The position numbers and the translations under genes were made by a program. From positions 124,001 to 188,000 of the forward strand of contig NZ_LR701494.1 of NCBI RefSeq assembly GCF_902498785.1: 64,000 bases of DNA. The letters are read 5' to 3'. Shown here one piece after another: positions 28,873 through 38,225 of the stretch. A model generated the notes under the pieces. That model had not been told where the DNA came from, made no database searches, and saw nothing but the letters and a program-made list of their open reading frames with translations. This stretch comes from Sphingomonas sp. EC-HK361. GTDB taxonomy: Bacteria > Pseudomonadota > Alphaproteobacteria > Sphingomonadales > Sphingomonadaceae. How positions within the stretch are numbered: position 1 is the first letter of the stretch; each line of letters begins with the position of its first letter.

Positions 28873-30332
28873 TGGATTATGCCGCCAATCTTGCGATGAC
28901 GCTGCCCGAAGTGGTGCTGTCGCTCGGTGCGCTTGCATTGATGCTCGTCGCTGCATGGGGTGGGCAGGCTTCGACCCGCGCCGTGTCGTGGGCTTCGGTG
29001 GTCGTGCTCGCAGGCGCCGCCTTCGCGCTTCTCGGACCGGCCTCCACGGGCGGCCCGGCGTTTGACGGGCTGTACCGCGCCGACGCGTTCGCCGCGTTCG
29101 CCAAGGTCCTGATCTATATCGCCGCGGCGATCGGCATCGTCATGGCGCCCGGCTTCTTCCAGCGCACCTCGGGCGACGATCTGCGGCCGGAATATCCGGT
29201 GCTCATCCTGCTCTCGGCGGCAGGCATGGGGATCATGGTGTCGGCGGGCGACCTGCTGACGCTGTATGTCGGACTCGAGCTCCAGAGCCTTGCCGCCTAT
29301 GTCCTCGCCAGCTTCATGCGCCGCGATACGCGGTCGGCAGAAGCGGGGCTGAAATATTTCGTGCTGGGCGCGCTCGCCAGCGGCATCCTGCTCTACGGCA
29401 TCAGCTTCGTTTATGGCTTCACCGGCTCGACGATGTTCGATCAGATCGCGCAGGCCTATGCCGGCAACGCGGCGAGCGGAGCGAAATCGCTGGGGCTGAT
29501 CTTCGGGTTGGTTTTCGTGTTCGCGGGGCTGGCGTTCAAGATTTCGGCCGTGCCGTTCCACATGTGGACCCCCGACGTCTACGAGGGCGCGCCGACGCCG
29601 GTCACGGCCTTCTTCGCGTCGGCCCCCAAGGTCGCGGCGATGGGGCTATCGGTGCGCGTCGCGATCGAGGCGATGGGGCCGGCGACCGACCAGTGGCGCC
29701 AGATCGTGATCTTCGCCGCGCTAGCGTCGATCATCCTCGGTGCGGTCGCGGCGATCGGTCAGACGAACATCAAGCGCCTGCTTGCCTACTCGTCGATCAA
29801 CAATGTCGGCTTCGCGCTGATCGGTCTCGCCGCGGGCACCGCGGAGGGTGCGGCCGCTGTCCTGACTTACATGACGATCTACATCGCGATGACGCTCGGA
29901 TCGTTCCTCGTCGTGCTCCAGATGCGCGGTGATGACGGTCAGCCGATCGAGACGATCGCGAGCCTGTCGGGCCTGTCGCGCACGCGGCCGGGGCTCGCGG
30001 CGGCGCTCGCGATCTTCATGTTCTCGCTCGCCGGCATCCCGCCGCTGTTCGGCTTCTACGCGAAGTTCGCGGTGTTCTACGCAGCCGTGCAGGCGGGGCT
30101 GTTCCCGCTCGCGGTTCTCGGCATCGCGGCGTCGGTCATCGGCGCCTATTATTACCTGCGCATCGTGAAGACGATGTATTTCGACGATCCGGCACCCGCC
30201 TATGCGCCTATGGACAACCGGGTCGAGGGCGGACTGATCGTGCTGAGCGCCGCGTTCGTCTCGCCGCTTGGCTATCTCGCGATTCCGGCGCTTACCGCAT
30301 GGTCGATGGCTGCTGCGAAAGCCCTGTTCTGA
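28872..30332 (+). CDS. nuoN: NADH-quinone oxidoreductase subunit N
   Basis: This 486-residue antiporter-like membrane subunit is the last of the operon. It has DLLTLYVGLELQSLAAYVLASF and AVPFHMWTPDVYEGAPTPVTAFFASAPKVAA, plus GQTNIKRLLAYSSINNVGF. The next gene birA starts within its last 34 bp, so the operon may continue into birA, coaX and rnj. Confidence 0.97.
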   Translation: MDYAANLAMTLPEVVLSLGALALMLVAAWGGQASTRAVSWASVVVLAGAAFALLGPASTGGPAFDGLYRADAFAAFAKVLIYIAAAIGIVMAPGFFQRTSGDDLRPEYPVLILLSAAGMGIMVSAGDLLTLYVGLELQSLAAYVLASFMRRDTRSAEAGLKYFVLGALASGILLYGISFVYGFTGSTMFDQIAQAYAGNAASGAKSLGLIFGLVFVFAGLAFKISAVPFHMWTPDVYEGAPTPVTAFFASAPKVAAMGLSVRVAIEAMGPATDQWRQIVIFAALASIILGAVAAIGQTNIKRLLAYSSINNVGFALIGLAAGTAEGAAAVLTYMTIYIAMTLGSFLVVLQMRGDDGQPIETIASLSGLSRTRPGLAAALAIFMFSLAGIPPLFGFYAKFAVFYAAVQAGLFPLAVLGIAASVIGAYYYLRIVKTMYFDDPAPAYAPMDNRVEGGLIVLSAAFVSPLGYLAIPALTAWSMAAAKALF

Positions 30333-31039
30333 GCGTCATTCGCACGGTTGCCGAGACGGGATCGACCAACGCCGATCTGATCGCGCTTGCCCGCAGCGGG
30401 GCCGAAGAGGGGCTGTGGCTGCGTGCGGAGCGACAGACCGCGGGGCGCGGACGGCAGGGGCGAGAATGGGTCTCCCCGCCTGGCAATCTTCATGCGAGCA
30501 CGCTCGTGCGGTTGCGTCGCACCGATCCCGCCGCCGCATCGCTCGCCTTGGTAACGGCGGTCGCCGTCGCAGAGACGGCACGCGTTTATGTTCCTAAATC
30601 TGAGGCCGTGACGATCAAATGGCCCAACGATGTGCTGGTCGAGGGCGCGAAGGTGGCAGGTATCCTGCTGGAACGCGCCGATGACGCGGTTGTGGTCGGG
30701 ACGGGGGTCAACCTCGTCGGCCATCCCGACTTGCCTGACCGGCCGACGACCGACCTCGGCGCGCATGGCAGTGCGGTGGAGGCGACTGCGTTCCTCGAAA
30801 CGCTGGCCGAGACGTTTGCGCGCTGGCTTGCGCGCTGGCGTGGCGAAGGATTGGCGCCGGTTCGCCACCGATGGTTGGAGATGGCGCATCCGGTCGGCAC
30901 CGCGCTCACCGCCCGGCTGCCCGATGGCGACGCGGTCGAGGGGTTGTTCGACGGTCTCGACAGCGACGGCGCGCTGGTCCTGCGCTTGGCGGATGGCACG
31001 CGGCGTGTCATTCACGCCGGCGACGTGTTCCTGGTCTGA
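30299..31039 (+). CDS. birA: Biotin-[acetyl-CoA-carboxylase] ligase
   Basis: This protein has 246 residues from the ATG at 30299, which overlaps nuoN by 34 bp; a start nearer ETGSTN at about codon 19 is possible. It is the catalytic domain of biotin protein ligase without a DNA-binding N-terminus. Motifs: the biotin/ATP loop [28 protein letters not shown], and a C-terminal SH3-like domain. It attaches biotin to carrier lysines of carboxylases. Lacking a helix-turn-helix, it cannot act as the E. coli-type bio repressor. Confidence 0.92.
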   Translation: MVDGCCESPVLSVIRTVAETGSTNADLIALARSGAEEGLWLRAERQTAGRGRQGREWVSPPGNLHASTLVRLRRTDPAAASLALVTAVAVAETARVYVPKSEAVTIKWPNDVLVEGAKVAGILLERADDAVVVGTGVNLVGHPDLPDRPTTDLGAHGSAVEATAFLETLAETFARWLARWRGEGLAPVRHRWLEMAHPVGTALTARLPDGDAVEGLFDGLDSDGALVLRLADGTRRVIHAGDVFLV

Positions 31040-31046
31040 GGGTCCC

Positions 31047-31823
31047 ATGCTGCTCGCGATCGATGCCGGCAATACCAATGTCGTGTTCGCGCTCGTGGAC
31101 GGGGAGCGCATCGCGGCGCGCTGGCGGATCGCGACCGACCCGCGCCGCACCGCAGACGAATATGCGGTGTGGCTGAGCCAGCTCCTGAGCCTCGAAGGTT
31201 TCGATCACAAATCGGTGAGCGCGGTCATCATCGCGACTGTCGTGCCGCGTGCGCTCCACAACCTGCAGGTTCTCGCCAGCAAATATTTCAGGACCGAGGC
31301 GCTGATCGCCGGTCGTCCACCGGTAGAGTGGGGCGTCGCGATCGATGTCGACGAACCGGCCTCGCTCGGCGCGGACCGTGCGGTCAACACGATCGCGGCG
31401 CACGCGCTGTATGAGGGCGACCTGATCGTCATCGACTTCGGCACCGCGACGACGTTCGACCTTTCCGACTATTCGGGCGCCTATAAGGGCGGAATCATCG
31501 CGCCGGGAATCAACCTCTCCCTCGACGCGCTGGTGAGCGCCGCCGCGAAGCTGCCGCGGATCGCGATCGAGGCGCCGGCAACGGACAGCGTCATCGGCCG
31601 CAACACCGTCGATCAGATGAACATCGGCATCTATTGGGGCTATATCGGCATGATCGAAGGCCTCGTTGCGCGGATGAAGGCCGAAGTCGGGCGCCCGGTG
31701 AAGGTCATCGCGACCGGGGGACTTGCGACATTGTTCGAACAGCACACCAATGTTTTCGACGCCATCGAGCCCGATCTCACGATACAGGGACTGGCGATGA
31801 TGTGGCGGCGTGCCCATATGTGA
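31047..31823 (+). CDS. coaX: Type III pantothenate kinase
   Basis: This protein has 258 residues from ATG 31047. The ASKHA-fold kinase phosphorylates pantothenate, the first step to coenzyme A. Motifs: [15 protein letters not shown] (ATP site), [10 protein letters not shown], and [12 protein letters not shown] (catalytic Asp). It starts 7 bp after birA. Pairing of birA with coaX is common because both serve CoA/biotin-dependent carboxylation. Confidence 0.95.
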   Translation: MLLAIDAGNTNVVFALVDGERIAARWRIATDPRRTADEYAVWLSQLLSLEGFDHKSVSAVIIATVVPRALHNLQVLASKYFRTEALIAGRPPVEWGVAIDVDEPASLGADRAVNTIAAHALYEGDLIVIDFGTATTFDLSDYSGAYKGGIIAPGINLSLDALVSAAAKLPRIAIEAPATDSVIGRNTVDQMNIGIYWGYIGMIEGLVARMKAEVGRPVKVIATGGLATLFEQHTNVFDAIEPDLTIQGLAMMWRRAHM

Positions 31824-31889
31824 AGCCAACGCGCTCGCGCCGAGACGGCCTGCGGGCGACCTGAATTTCTCTTTTTCGAAAGTTTTTAC

Positions 31890-33527
31890 GTGACTCCCAA
31901 GAACGAGCTTTTGTTCTGCGCCCTCGGTGGATCGGGCGAGATCGGCATGAACGTCAATCTCTATGGCTGCCAGGGCAAGTGGGTGATGGTCGACTGCGGC
32001 ATCACCTTTGCCGATCTGAACTATCCCGGCATCGACGTGATCCTGCCCGACCTCGCCTTTATCGAGGAGCGGATCGACGACCTGCTCGGCATCGTGCTCA
32101 CGCATGGGCATGAGGACCATATCGGTGCGTTGCCCTATCTTGCCGAGGACCTGGGCGTGCCGCTGTTCGCGACGCCGTTCACCGCGGGCCTCATCCGCGG
32201 CAAGCTGGAAGAGGAGCGGATTGCGGACCGCGTGAAGCTCCATGTCATCGAACCCGGCAAGGGTTTCGATCTGGGGCCGTTCGGCTTCCAGTTCGTGCCG
32301 ATGTCGCATTCGATTCCGGAAGCCAACGCCTTGCTGATCGACACGCCTGTCGGCCGGGTGTTTCACACCGGCGACTGGAAGCTGGATGCCGCCCCGCTGA
32401 TCGGATCGCCGGCGACCGCGGAGCAGCTGACCGCGATCGGCGACGACGGCGTCGACGTGCTCGTCTGCGATTCGACCAATGTCTTCAACGCCGAGGCCTC
32501 CGGGTCCGAGGGCGAGGTGCGGCTGGGTCTGGCGCAGGCCGTTGCCAAGGCGCGTGGACGCGTGGTGGTCACGACCTTTGCCTCCAATGCCGCGCGCGTC
32601 GCGACGCTGGGCGAGGTTGCGAAGGAAACCGGGCGCAAGCTGTGCGTCACCGGGCGCTCGCTCGACCGGATCATCCGCGTCGCCAAGGCCTGCGGGTATC
32701 TGAAGCATTTTCCCGAGACGATCGACGCCGATACTGCGATGCGCCTGCCGCGCGACAAGGTGCTGATCGTTGCAACGGGCGGACAGGGCGAGGCACGCGC
32801 GGCGCTTGCCCGCATCGCCGAGGGTACCCATCCGATCGCACTGGACGCGGGGGATACGGTGATCTTCTCGTCCAAGCAGATTCCCGGCAACGAGGTGGCG
32901 ATCGGGCGGATTCAGAACACCCTCGCCGGTCGCGGGGTGGAGATGGTGACCGAGCGGCAGGCGCACGTCCACGTCTCCGGCCATCCCGGCCGCCCCGAGC
33001 TTGCGGCGATGTATGGCTGGATCAAGCCCGACCTGCTGCTGCCAGTGCACGGCGAAATGCGCCACATGATGGAGCATGCGCGTTTCGGGCTGTCGCAGGG
33101 CATCCCGCAGGCACTGGTGCAGAAGGATGGCGATGTCGTTCGGTTGCTGCCGGGCGCGGCGGAGAAGATCGGCCATGTGCAGGTCGGGCGGCTGGTGCTC
33201 GACGGCGACGTGATCCTGCCCGCCGACGGCACCACGATCAACGAGCGACGCAAGGTCTCGCTGCACGGCCAGATTTCGGTTGCGGTAGCGGTGGGTCGTG
33301 ACGGCCGGTTGAAGGGCGAGCCGGAGGTTCGGCTTCAGGGTGTGCCGGTCGAGGAGGATCGTCCTCCCTTCACCGCGGAGGCCGTGGCGGCCGCCGCGGA
33401 AGCGGCGCGGGGCGGGGGTCGCGACCGTGACAAGCTGCGCGAGGGTATCCGCCTGGCGGTGCGCCGCGTCGCGACGCGCTGGACGGGCAAGAAGCCGATC
33501 GTCGACGTGCTGCTGATCGAGGTCTGA
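31890..33527 (+). CDS. rnj: Ribonuclease J
   Basis: This 545-residue protein starts at GTG 31890. It is a metallo-beta-lactamase/beta-CASP RNase with endonuclease and 5' exonuclease activity. Motifs: LTHGHEDHIGALPYL, CDSTNVFNAEASGSE, the beta-CASP region FASNAARVATLGEVA, and VHVSGHPGRPE. It is close to the usual 550 residues. In alphaproteobacteria RNase J processes rRNA and mRNA 5' ends. The order nuo-birA-coaX-rnj is a known sphingomonad/rhizobial arrangement. Confidence 0.94.
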   Translation: MTPKNELLFCALGGSGEIGMNVNLYGCQGKWVMVDCGITFADLNYPGIDVILPDLAFIEERIDDLLGIVLTHGHEDHIGALPYLAEDLGVPLFATPFTAGLIRGKLEEERIADRVKLHVIEPGKGFDLGPFGFQFVPMSHSIPEANALLIDTPVGRVFHTGDWKLDAAPLIGSPATAEQLTAIGDDGVDVLVCDSTNVFNAEASGSEGEVRLGLAQAVAKARGRVVVTTFASNAARVATLGEVAKETGRKLCVTGRSLDRIIRVAKACGYLKHFPETIDADTAMRLPRDKVLIVATGGQGEARAALARIAEGTHPIALDAGDTVIFSSKQIPGNEVAIGRIQNTLAGRGVEMVTERQAHVHVSGHPGRPELAAMYGWIKPDLLLPVHGEMRHMMEHARFGLSQGIPQALVQKDGDVVRLLPGAAEKIGHVQVGRLVLDGDVILPADGTTINERRKVSLHGQISVAVAVGRDGRLKGEPEVRLQGVPVEEDRPPFTAEAVAAAAEAARGGGRDRDKLREGIRLAVRRVATRWTGKKPIVDVLLIEV

Positions 33528-33531
33528 GTCC

Positions 33532-33807
33532 GTGCGCTGGACGTCGATGCTCGCGATCTACTTCCTTATCTGGGCGTTTTCGGTCTTCCTCGTCCTTCCT
33601 TGGGGCGTGCGCACCACGCGCGAGGCGGGGGGCGAGGCCGTCCCCGGTCAGGCGGAGAGCGCGCCGCACGAGTTCGCGCTCGGGCGAATCGCGGTGCGGG
33701 TGACGATCGTCGCGACGGTGATCTTCGCCTTGTTCTACGCAAACTATGTGTTCGGGTGGATCACGACCGACATGCTCGACGTGTGGGATGTCGTTAACGC
33801 TGAGTGA
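33532..33807 (+). CDS. DUF1467 family small membrane protein
   Basis: This 91-residue protein starts at GTG 33532, 5 bp after rnj. It has two transmembrane helices (about residues 6-26 and 57-77) flanking the conserved LVLPWGVRTTREAGGE segment that marks DUF1467. The function is unknown. Its place after rnj is conserved in alphaproteobacteria and suggests co-transcription. Confidence 0.82.
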   Translation: MRWTSMLAIYFLIWAFSVFLVLPWGVRTTREAGGEAVPGQAESAPHEFALGRIAVRVTIVATVIFALFYANYVFGWITTDMLDVWDVVNAE

Positions 33808-33849
33808 GCCGAGGTTGCGCCGGCGTCGGTTTCGCGAGAAATTGGCCGC

Positions 33850-34269
33850 ATGCCGCACGTAAGCATCACGCGATTGCGTATCCGGTCTTACCGTTTCATG
33901 CCGTCCTTCGCGGTGCTGACCTGGATGACGACGCGACAGGCGCGACGCGCCGACGGTTTCCTCGCCGGATCGCTTCTGCCCGACCGCGCGCGGACCTTCT
34001 GGACGATGACGCTATGGCGCAATTCCGCCAATATGAAGCGGTTCATCACCGACGGCGCCCACCGGAAGGCGATGCCGAAGCTGCTCGATTGGTGCGACGA
34101 GGCGAGCATCGTTCACTGGAACCAGGTCGAGAGCGTGCTGCCGGATTGGGTCGAAGCGGACCGGCGAATGCGCGCGCAAGGCCGCCCCTCCAAAGTTCGC
34201 CACCCGAGCGCGGCGCACCGCAATCTCAGCTATGCCGAGCCCCGCATGAGCCGCGCGGCGTCGATCTAG
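33850..34269 (+). CDS. Unknown small protein, possible dimeric alpha/beta-barrel
   Basis: This 139-residue protein is not firmly recognised. The pattern SFAVLTWMTTRQARRADGFL, then TFWTMTLWRNSANMKRFIT, and DWCDEASIVHWNQVE resembles the ferredoxin-like folds of the antibiotic-biosynthesis monooxygenase/DUF3291 type. The tail is basic. Its end overlaps the converging gene at 34266 by 4 bp. Confidence in the fold is moderate and function is unassigned. Confidence 0.6.
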   Translation: MPHVSITRLRIRSYRFMPSFAVLTWMTTRQARRADGFLAGSLLPDRARTFWTMTLWRNSANMKRFITDGAHRKAMPKLLDWCDEASIVHWNQVESVLPDWVEADRRMRAQGRPSKVRHPSAAHRNLSYAEPRMSRAASI

Positions 34270-36581
34270 CGCAGTCGCTCGATCGCCTGCGCCAGCGCGA
34301 CGTAGAGCTTGCCCATGTCCGACGAGAGCAGCGTCACGCCGAGCGGTGAGCCGTCGCGCTGGGCGAGGATCGTGCGCAGCATCGACTCAAAGTCGTGGAT
34401 GTAGCGGTTGACCTGGTCGCGGAATGACGCGTCGTCGTCGTAGAGCCGCGCGATGTCGCGCTGTTCGTTGGCGTCGAGCAGGCGCACGGCCCGTCTCGTG
34501 AAGACCCCGCGGTCGCCCTTCAGATAGGCCGCCCAGGCGCTGTCGGCGACTTCGGGGCCGAAGGTGCGGGTGATGTCGATCGCGGCGGAGTTCATCGCCT
34601 CGATGAGGAGCGAGGCGCGGCGGGCGAAGCTGTCGCGGTCGGCATCCTCACGCCGCGCTATATCGGCCTCGATCCGGGTTTCGACGATCGCGGTCGCATC
34701 GGCGATGGCCTGGATCTGGCGTTCGAGCCGTTCGGAGGCGCGGCTGGCGGCGCCGACCGCGGCTTCGGCGACGTCGGCGATCGCCTTCACCTGAACCTCG
34801 ACGCCTGATTCGGTCGCACGGCGCATCGCGTCGCCGCTGGCGGCTTCCAGCGCTTCGGCGGCTTCGGGGATGACGGTGGCGAGCGTCTCGCGCGCGCGTT
34901 CGGCCGCGGCACTTGCGGTGTCGCGGACTCGCAGCAGCGCGTCGAGCAGGCGCGGCGCGGCCTCGTCGGCGAAGCGGTTGGCCTGGCCGATCGTCTCCTC
35001 GACCATGATGCCGAGCGCATCGGCCTTCGCGCGGCCGGAATTGAGCGTTTCGAGCAGGGTACCCGAGAGTTGATCCACCGTGCGGCGCTGGTCGGCGATG
35101 ACCTGCGCGACGGCTTCGATCGCGTCGTGGGTACTCTCCGCCGCGGTCACGAGCGCCATGAGTTCGGGCTTTGCCGCGCCGACGACCGAGCGGCTGGCGT
35201 GGATGCGCTGGTCGAGCCGGTCGAGCGCGTCCGGCAGCGTCTCGTCGATCTCGCGCGCCGAGGCGTCGAGCGCGATGAGGAGCGATTCCGCCGTCCCGAT
35301 CGCGCGCGTCGCCATCGTATCGCCTGCCTTCAGCGCCTCCGTCATCGCATCGGCCGATCCACCGAGCGCGCTGATCGAGGCGGCGAGCATCTGCGAGCGT
35401 TCAACGCCCTGGGTGTGGAGCGTATCGAGCTGGCCGTGAACACCGGCAAGCCCCGATTCGAGCTGGCCGACGATCGCGTCACCCGATCGGCGCTGAACCT
35501 CCAGCCTTTGTGCGATGCGGTCGATAAGGGCTTCGACTCCCGCGATCCGCTCGGCGAGCGCTTCGGCGCTGCCCCGCGCGGCCGAATCGAGCGCGGCCTG
35601 ATTGGCACCGACCATCGCGAGCATCGCATCACCCTGCGCGGCGATGCCCTTGCGCGATTCGTCCACTGCCTGTGCGGTGCGATCGAGCAGCTGATCGACC
35701 GCCGCGGCCATTTCCGCCGTCACCGATTCGAGGCGGGTGCTCGCAGTCTCGCTCGTCGCTTCCATGCGCGCGATGTGTGCGGCGAGCTTCTGCGCGGCGC
35801 CGCCAGCGACCACTTCGGCCTCGCGGCCGCGATCGGCGAGCGCCACGACCTGCGCATCGAGCGCCGACGCGTGACGACTGACCGACAGAGCCGAGTCGTC
35901 GAGCATCTGGCCGAGCGCCTCCGCCTCCGCCTGGACGCGTGGCATGGTGGAGAGGAGGACCGACAGCTGGTTGTGCGCGACCGTAGCGGACTGATCGAGC
36001 GACCGGGCATTGATATCGGCCTGGTCGATCTCTTCCGACAGGTTGCGGCCGATCGCGGCGAGGCGCTGTGTCGCGCTGTCACCGATCGCGGTCAGCGCGC
36101 GGATCTGGTCGGCCAGGGCATCGCGGTTGGCGGCAATCGTCTGCGACAGCGCGGCGACGCGTTGCTCGAGGCTGTCTGCCTCCGCTCGCATGGCGCGCGC
36201 GGTCTTGCCGAATCGCTGCGCTTCCGCCGTGCTGGAGCGTAGCGCTACGAGCCATACGATGCCGGCCAGCATGGGCACCACACACAGCGCGGCGATGAAC
36301 TGGGCAAGCGCGGGGGCTGGCATGGTGGGCAGGGCAGCGCGAGCGAGCCACAGCATCCCTCCGACCCAGGCCAGCGAAACGATCGCGAGCGCGACAGGAC
36401 CGACAATGCGCCACGGCGATGACGGCTTGTCCTCCCATTCGCCATCCGACCAGACCTGGTCGACATCGATCGACGCAGGATGAGCGTCCACGACATGCGT
36501 CTCAGCCGGCTCCACATCTGCGTGTGGCGCCCGATCCACGGCATCGCCGTGAATCCCGATGATCGATGATCCCCCGTTCAT
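34266..36581 (-). CDS. Large membrane-anchored coiled-coil protein
   Basis: This protein has 771 residues from ATG 36581 (a GTG 15 bp upstream is also possible). The N-terminus (~40 residues) is acidic and cytosolic. Two transmembrane helices follow at about residues 44-64 and 72-95 (VALAIVSLAWVGGMLWLARA; AQFIAALCVVPMLAGIVWLV). The remaining ~650 residues are almost all helical coiled coil, rich in Ala, Glu, Arg, Ser and Thr, and end in a compact domain with FEKFIE-like helices (YLKGDRGVFTRRAVRLLDAN). No catalytic motif is seen. It resembles, in layout only, polar scaffold or chemoreceptor-like proteins. It is divergent from the HPt-like gene. Confidence 0.7.
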   Translation of the reverse strand: MNGGSSIIGIHGDAVDRAPHADVEPAETHVVDAHPASIDVDQVWSDGEWEDKPSSPWRIVGPVALAIVSLAWVGGMLWLARAALPTMPAPALAQFIAALCVVPMLAGIVWLVALRSSTAEAQRFGKTARAMRAEADSLEQRVAALSQTIAANRDALADQIRALTAIGDSATQRLAAIGRNLSEEIDQADINARSLDQSATVAHNQLSVLLSTMPRVQAEAEALGQMLDDSALSVSRHASALDAQVVALADRGREAEVVAGGAAQKLAAHIARMEATSETASTRLESVTAEMAAAVDQLLDRTAQAVDESRKGIAAQGDAMLAMVGANQAALDSAARGSAEALAERIAGVEALIDRIAQRLEVQRRSGDAIVGQLESGLAGVHGQLDTLHTQGVERSQMLAASISALGGSADAMTEALKAGDTMATRAIGTAESLLIALDASAREIDETLPDALDRLDQRIHASRSVVGAAKPELMALVTAAESTHDAIEAVAQVIADQRRTVDQLSGTLLETLNSGRAKADALGIMVEETIGQANRFADEAAPRLLDALLRVRDTASAAAERARETLATVIPEAAEALEAASGDAMRRATESGVEVQVKAIADVAEAAVGAASRASERLERQIQAIADATAIVETRIEADIARREDADRDSFARRASLLIEAMNSAAIDITRTFGPEVADSAWAAYLKGDRGVFTRRAVRLLDANEQRDIARLYDDDASFRDQVNRYIHDFESMLRTILAQRDGSPLGVTLLSSDMGKLYVALAQAIERLR

Positions 36582-36665
36582 GCCCCATCCTATCACGTTT
36601 CCACGTGACCGAAAGCTTCGTGGGCGAAACCATCCCTTAAGTCTGTCGCATTATTGTGGCGGGTG

Positions 36666-36959
36666 ATGGCGTATGATCCCGGACAGATCGATGCGGCGCT
36701 GGCCGCGGCAGTGGGCGACGAACCCGGACTGATCGCGGAGCTGCGGCTCGCGTTCCTCGAAGGTGCGCAGGCGCATGTCGCGGCCCTGGACGCGGCGCGC
36801 GATGGCGAGGCATGGCGTGCGGCGGCCTATCGGCTGCGCGGGCTTGCCGCGAGCTTCGGTGCGGTTCGCCTGATGGCGCTTGCCGGCGAAGCGAGCGAAG
36901 CCCGGTTCGGCGACGTCGAAATGGTCCGCAAGCTGCAGCGCGCGGTCGCGCGGCTGTAA
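36666..36959 (+). CDS. HPt-like domain protein lacking the phosphoacceptor histidine
   Basis: This protein has 97 residues from ATG 36666. The whole protein is one HPt-type four-helix bundle, with the central helix AAAYRLRGLAASFGAVRLMALA matching the HxLKGxAxxxGA consensus. The consensus His position is Tyr55, so phosphotransfer through His is not possible. It starts 85 bp from the divergent coiled-coil gene, facing away. It may bind a receiver domain without transferring phosphate. It lies in a cluster with a His-less kinase at 39227. Confidence 0.75.
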   Translation: MAYDPGQIDAALAAAVGDEPGLIAELRLAFLEGAQAHVAALDAARDGEAWRAAAYRLRGLAASFGAVRLMALAGEASEARFGDVEMVRKLQRAVARL

Positions 36960-37019
36960 ACACCTGCAAGACCAGCACGGTCTTTGCTTTGCGGGCGCCA
37001 CCCCCTAACAGCTTGGCGC

Positions 37020-38201
37020 ATGATCGCTGGCTTGCTGTTCGCTACCCATGATGCCGAGGACCGGGCCGGCGCGCTGACGGCCACGCTGCCGTTCGGCGGC
37101 GTGACCCTGATCGAATATCAGGCGCGGTTGCTGATGCAGGCCGGGGCGGGGCAGATCATCGTCGTCGTGTCGCGTTTGATGCCGGAATTGCTTGGGGCGA
37201 TCGCGCGGATCGGCAAGCGGGGGGTGACGGTGGATACCGTCCGCTCGGCGGCGGAAGCGGCGGCGAAGGTCCATCCGCTGTCGCGCGTGCTGGTGCTGGC
37301 CGACGGGCTGGTGACGACCGAAGCCGTCGTCGCGCCGCTGGCGCGCGAGGGCGCCGACACGCTGCTGGTGATCGACGAAGCAGAGGCGCCTGCGGGGTTC
37401 GAGCGGGTCGGCGGGCGCGCGGCCTGGGCTGGTGTCGCGCGGCTCGACCCGCAGCGCCTGAGCGAGGTCGCGACGCTGCCGCGCGATTACGATATCCAGT
37501 CCGCACTGCTGCGCGTCGCCGCGCAGGCCCGCGCACAGCATCTGCTGCTCACCGACCGCGAGCTGAAGCAGGGGCACGGCATAGAGCACCGGGCGGCAGC
37601 GCTCGATCTGCGCGGCGACGCGGTGATGGCGTCCGCGCTGTCGGGCCGGCGCGCTTGGTTCGACCGGTGGATCGTCGCTCCGCTCGCGAGGCTCGTGATG
37701 CCGCGGCTGACGCGCGGCGCGGTGCCGACGGTGCCCGTCGCGGTCGGTGGAGCGCTTCTGGCGGTGTTCGGCGTCGTGGCGATCGGCTGGGGGCATGGCG
37801 GGATCGGCGTTCTGCTGATGCTGGCGGGGACAATCGCCGCGGCGATCGCCGCGGCGCTCGCGTGGTTGCGTGACGAGCTGCATCTCGGCCGCGCGCTGGC
37901 GATCGGGGTGATGGTGCTCCCGGCGGCGGGGTTGCTGCTGTATGGGCGGGCGGTCGACCGGCTGAGCGGCGAAGTCAGCGGCGGGCTGCTCGCGCTGTTC
38001 GCGGTCATGGCGGCGGGGCTCGCCGAGCGCGCAGCGGACGAGCACCACCGGCGGCGCTGGTGGGGCACCGCGCCCGGTTATCTGGCGCTGCTTCTCCCCT
38101 TTGCGATCGTCGGTTGGCCGATGACCGGGCTCAGCGCGGTGGCGCTCTATGCCAGCGCGACGCTGGCGCACGCGATCGAGACGCTGCGCCGGCACGCTTA
38201 G
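37020..38201 (+). CDS. Nucleotidyltransferase-like/membrane fusion protein, catalytic motifs degenerate
   Basis: This protein has 393 residues from ATG 37020. Residues 1-200 have the layout of a sugar-nucleotidyltransferase (TLPFGGVTLIEYQARLLMQA, VLVLADGLV), but the GxGxR loop is missing. Residues 210-393 form about five or six transmembrane helices in a CDP-alcohol phosphatidyltransferase-like order, but the DGxxAR...D catalytic motif is not visible. The overall shape recalls bifunctional IPC/DIPP synthases of inositol phospholipid or compatible-solute synthesis, here in an apparently inactive form. The gene follows the HPt-like gene by 60 bp. The function is uncertain. Confidence 0.55.
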   Translation: MIAGLLFATHDAEDRAGALTATLPFGGVTLIEYQARLLMQAGAGQIIVVVSRLMPELLGAIARIGKRGVTVDTVRSAAEAAAKVHPLSRVLVLADGLVTTEAVVAPLAREGADTLLVIDEAEAPAGFERVGGRAAWAGVARLDPQRLSEVATLPRDYDIQSALLRVAAQARAQHLLLTDRELKQGHGIEHRAAALDLRGDAVMASALSGRRAWFDRWIVAPLARLVMPRLTRGAVPTVPVAVGGALLAVFGVVAIGWGHGGIGVLLMLAGTIAAAIAAALAWLRDELHLGRALAIGVMVLPAAGLLLYGRAVDRLSGEVSGGLLALFAVMAAGLAERAADEHHRRRWWGTAPGYLALLLPFAIVGWPMTGLSAVALYASATLAHAIETLRRHA

Positions 38202-38225
38202 CGCCCCTTTAACGACATTGCGGCT

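Noticed and set aside
31008-33266. A 752-codon minus-strand open frame opposite coaX and rnj
   Set aside because: It is a GC-rich antisense shadow of two clear enzymes.
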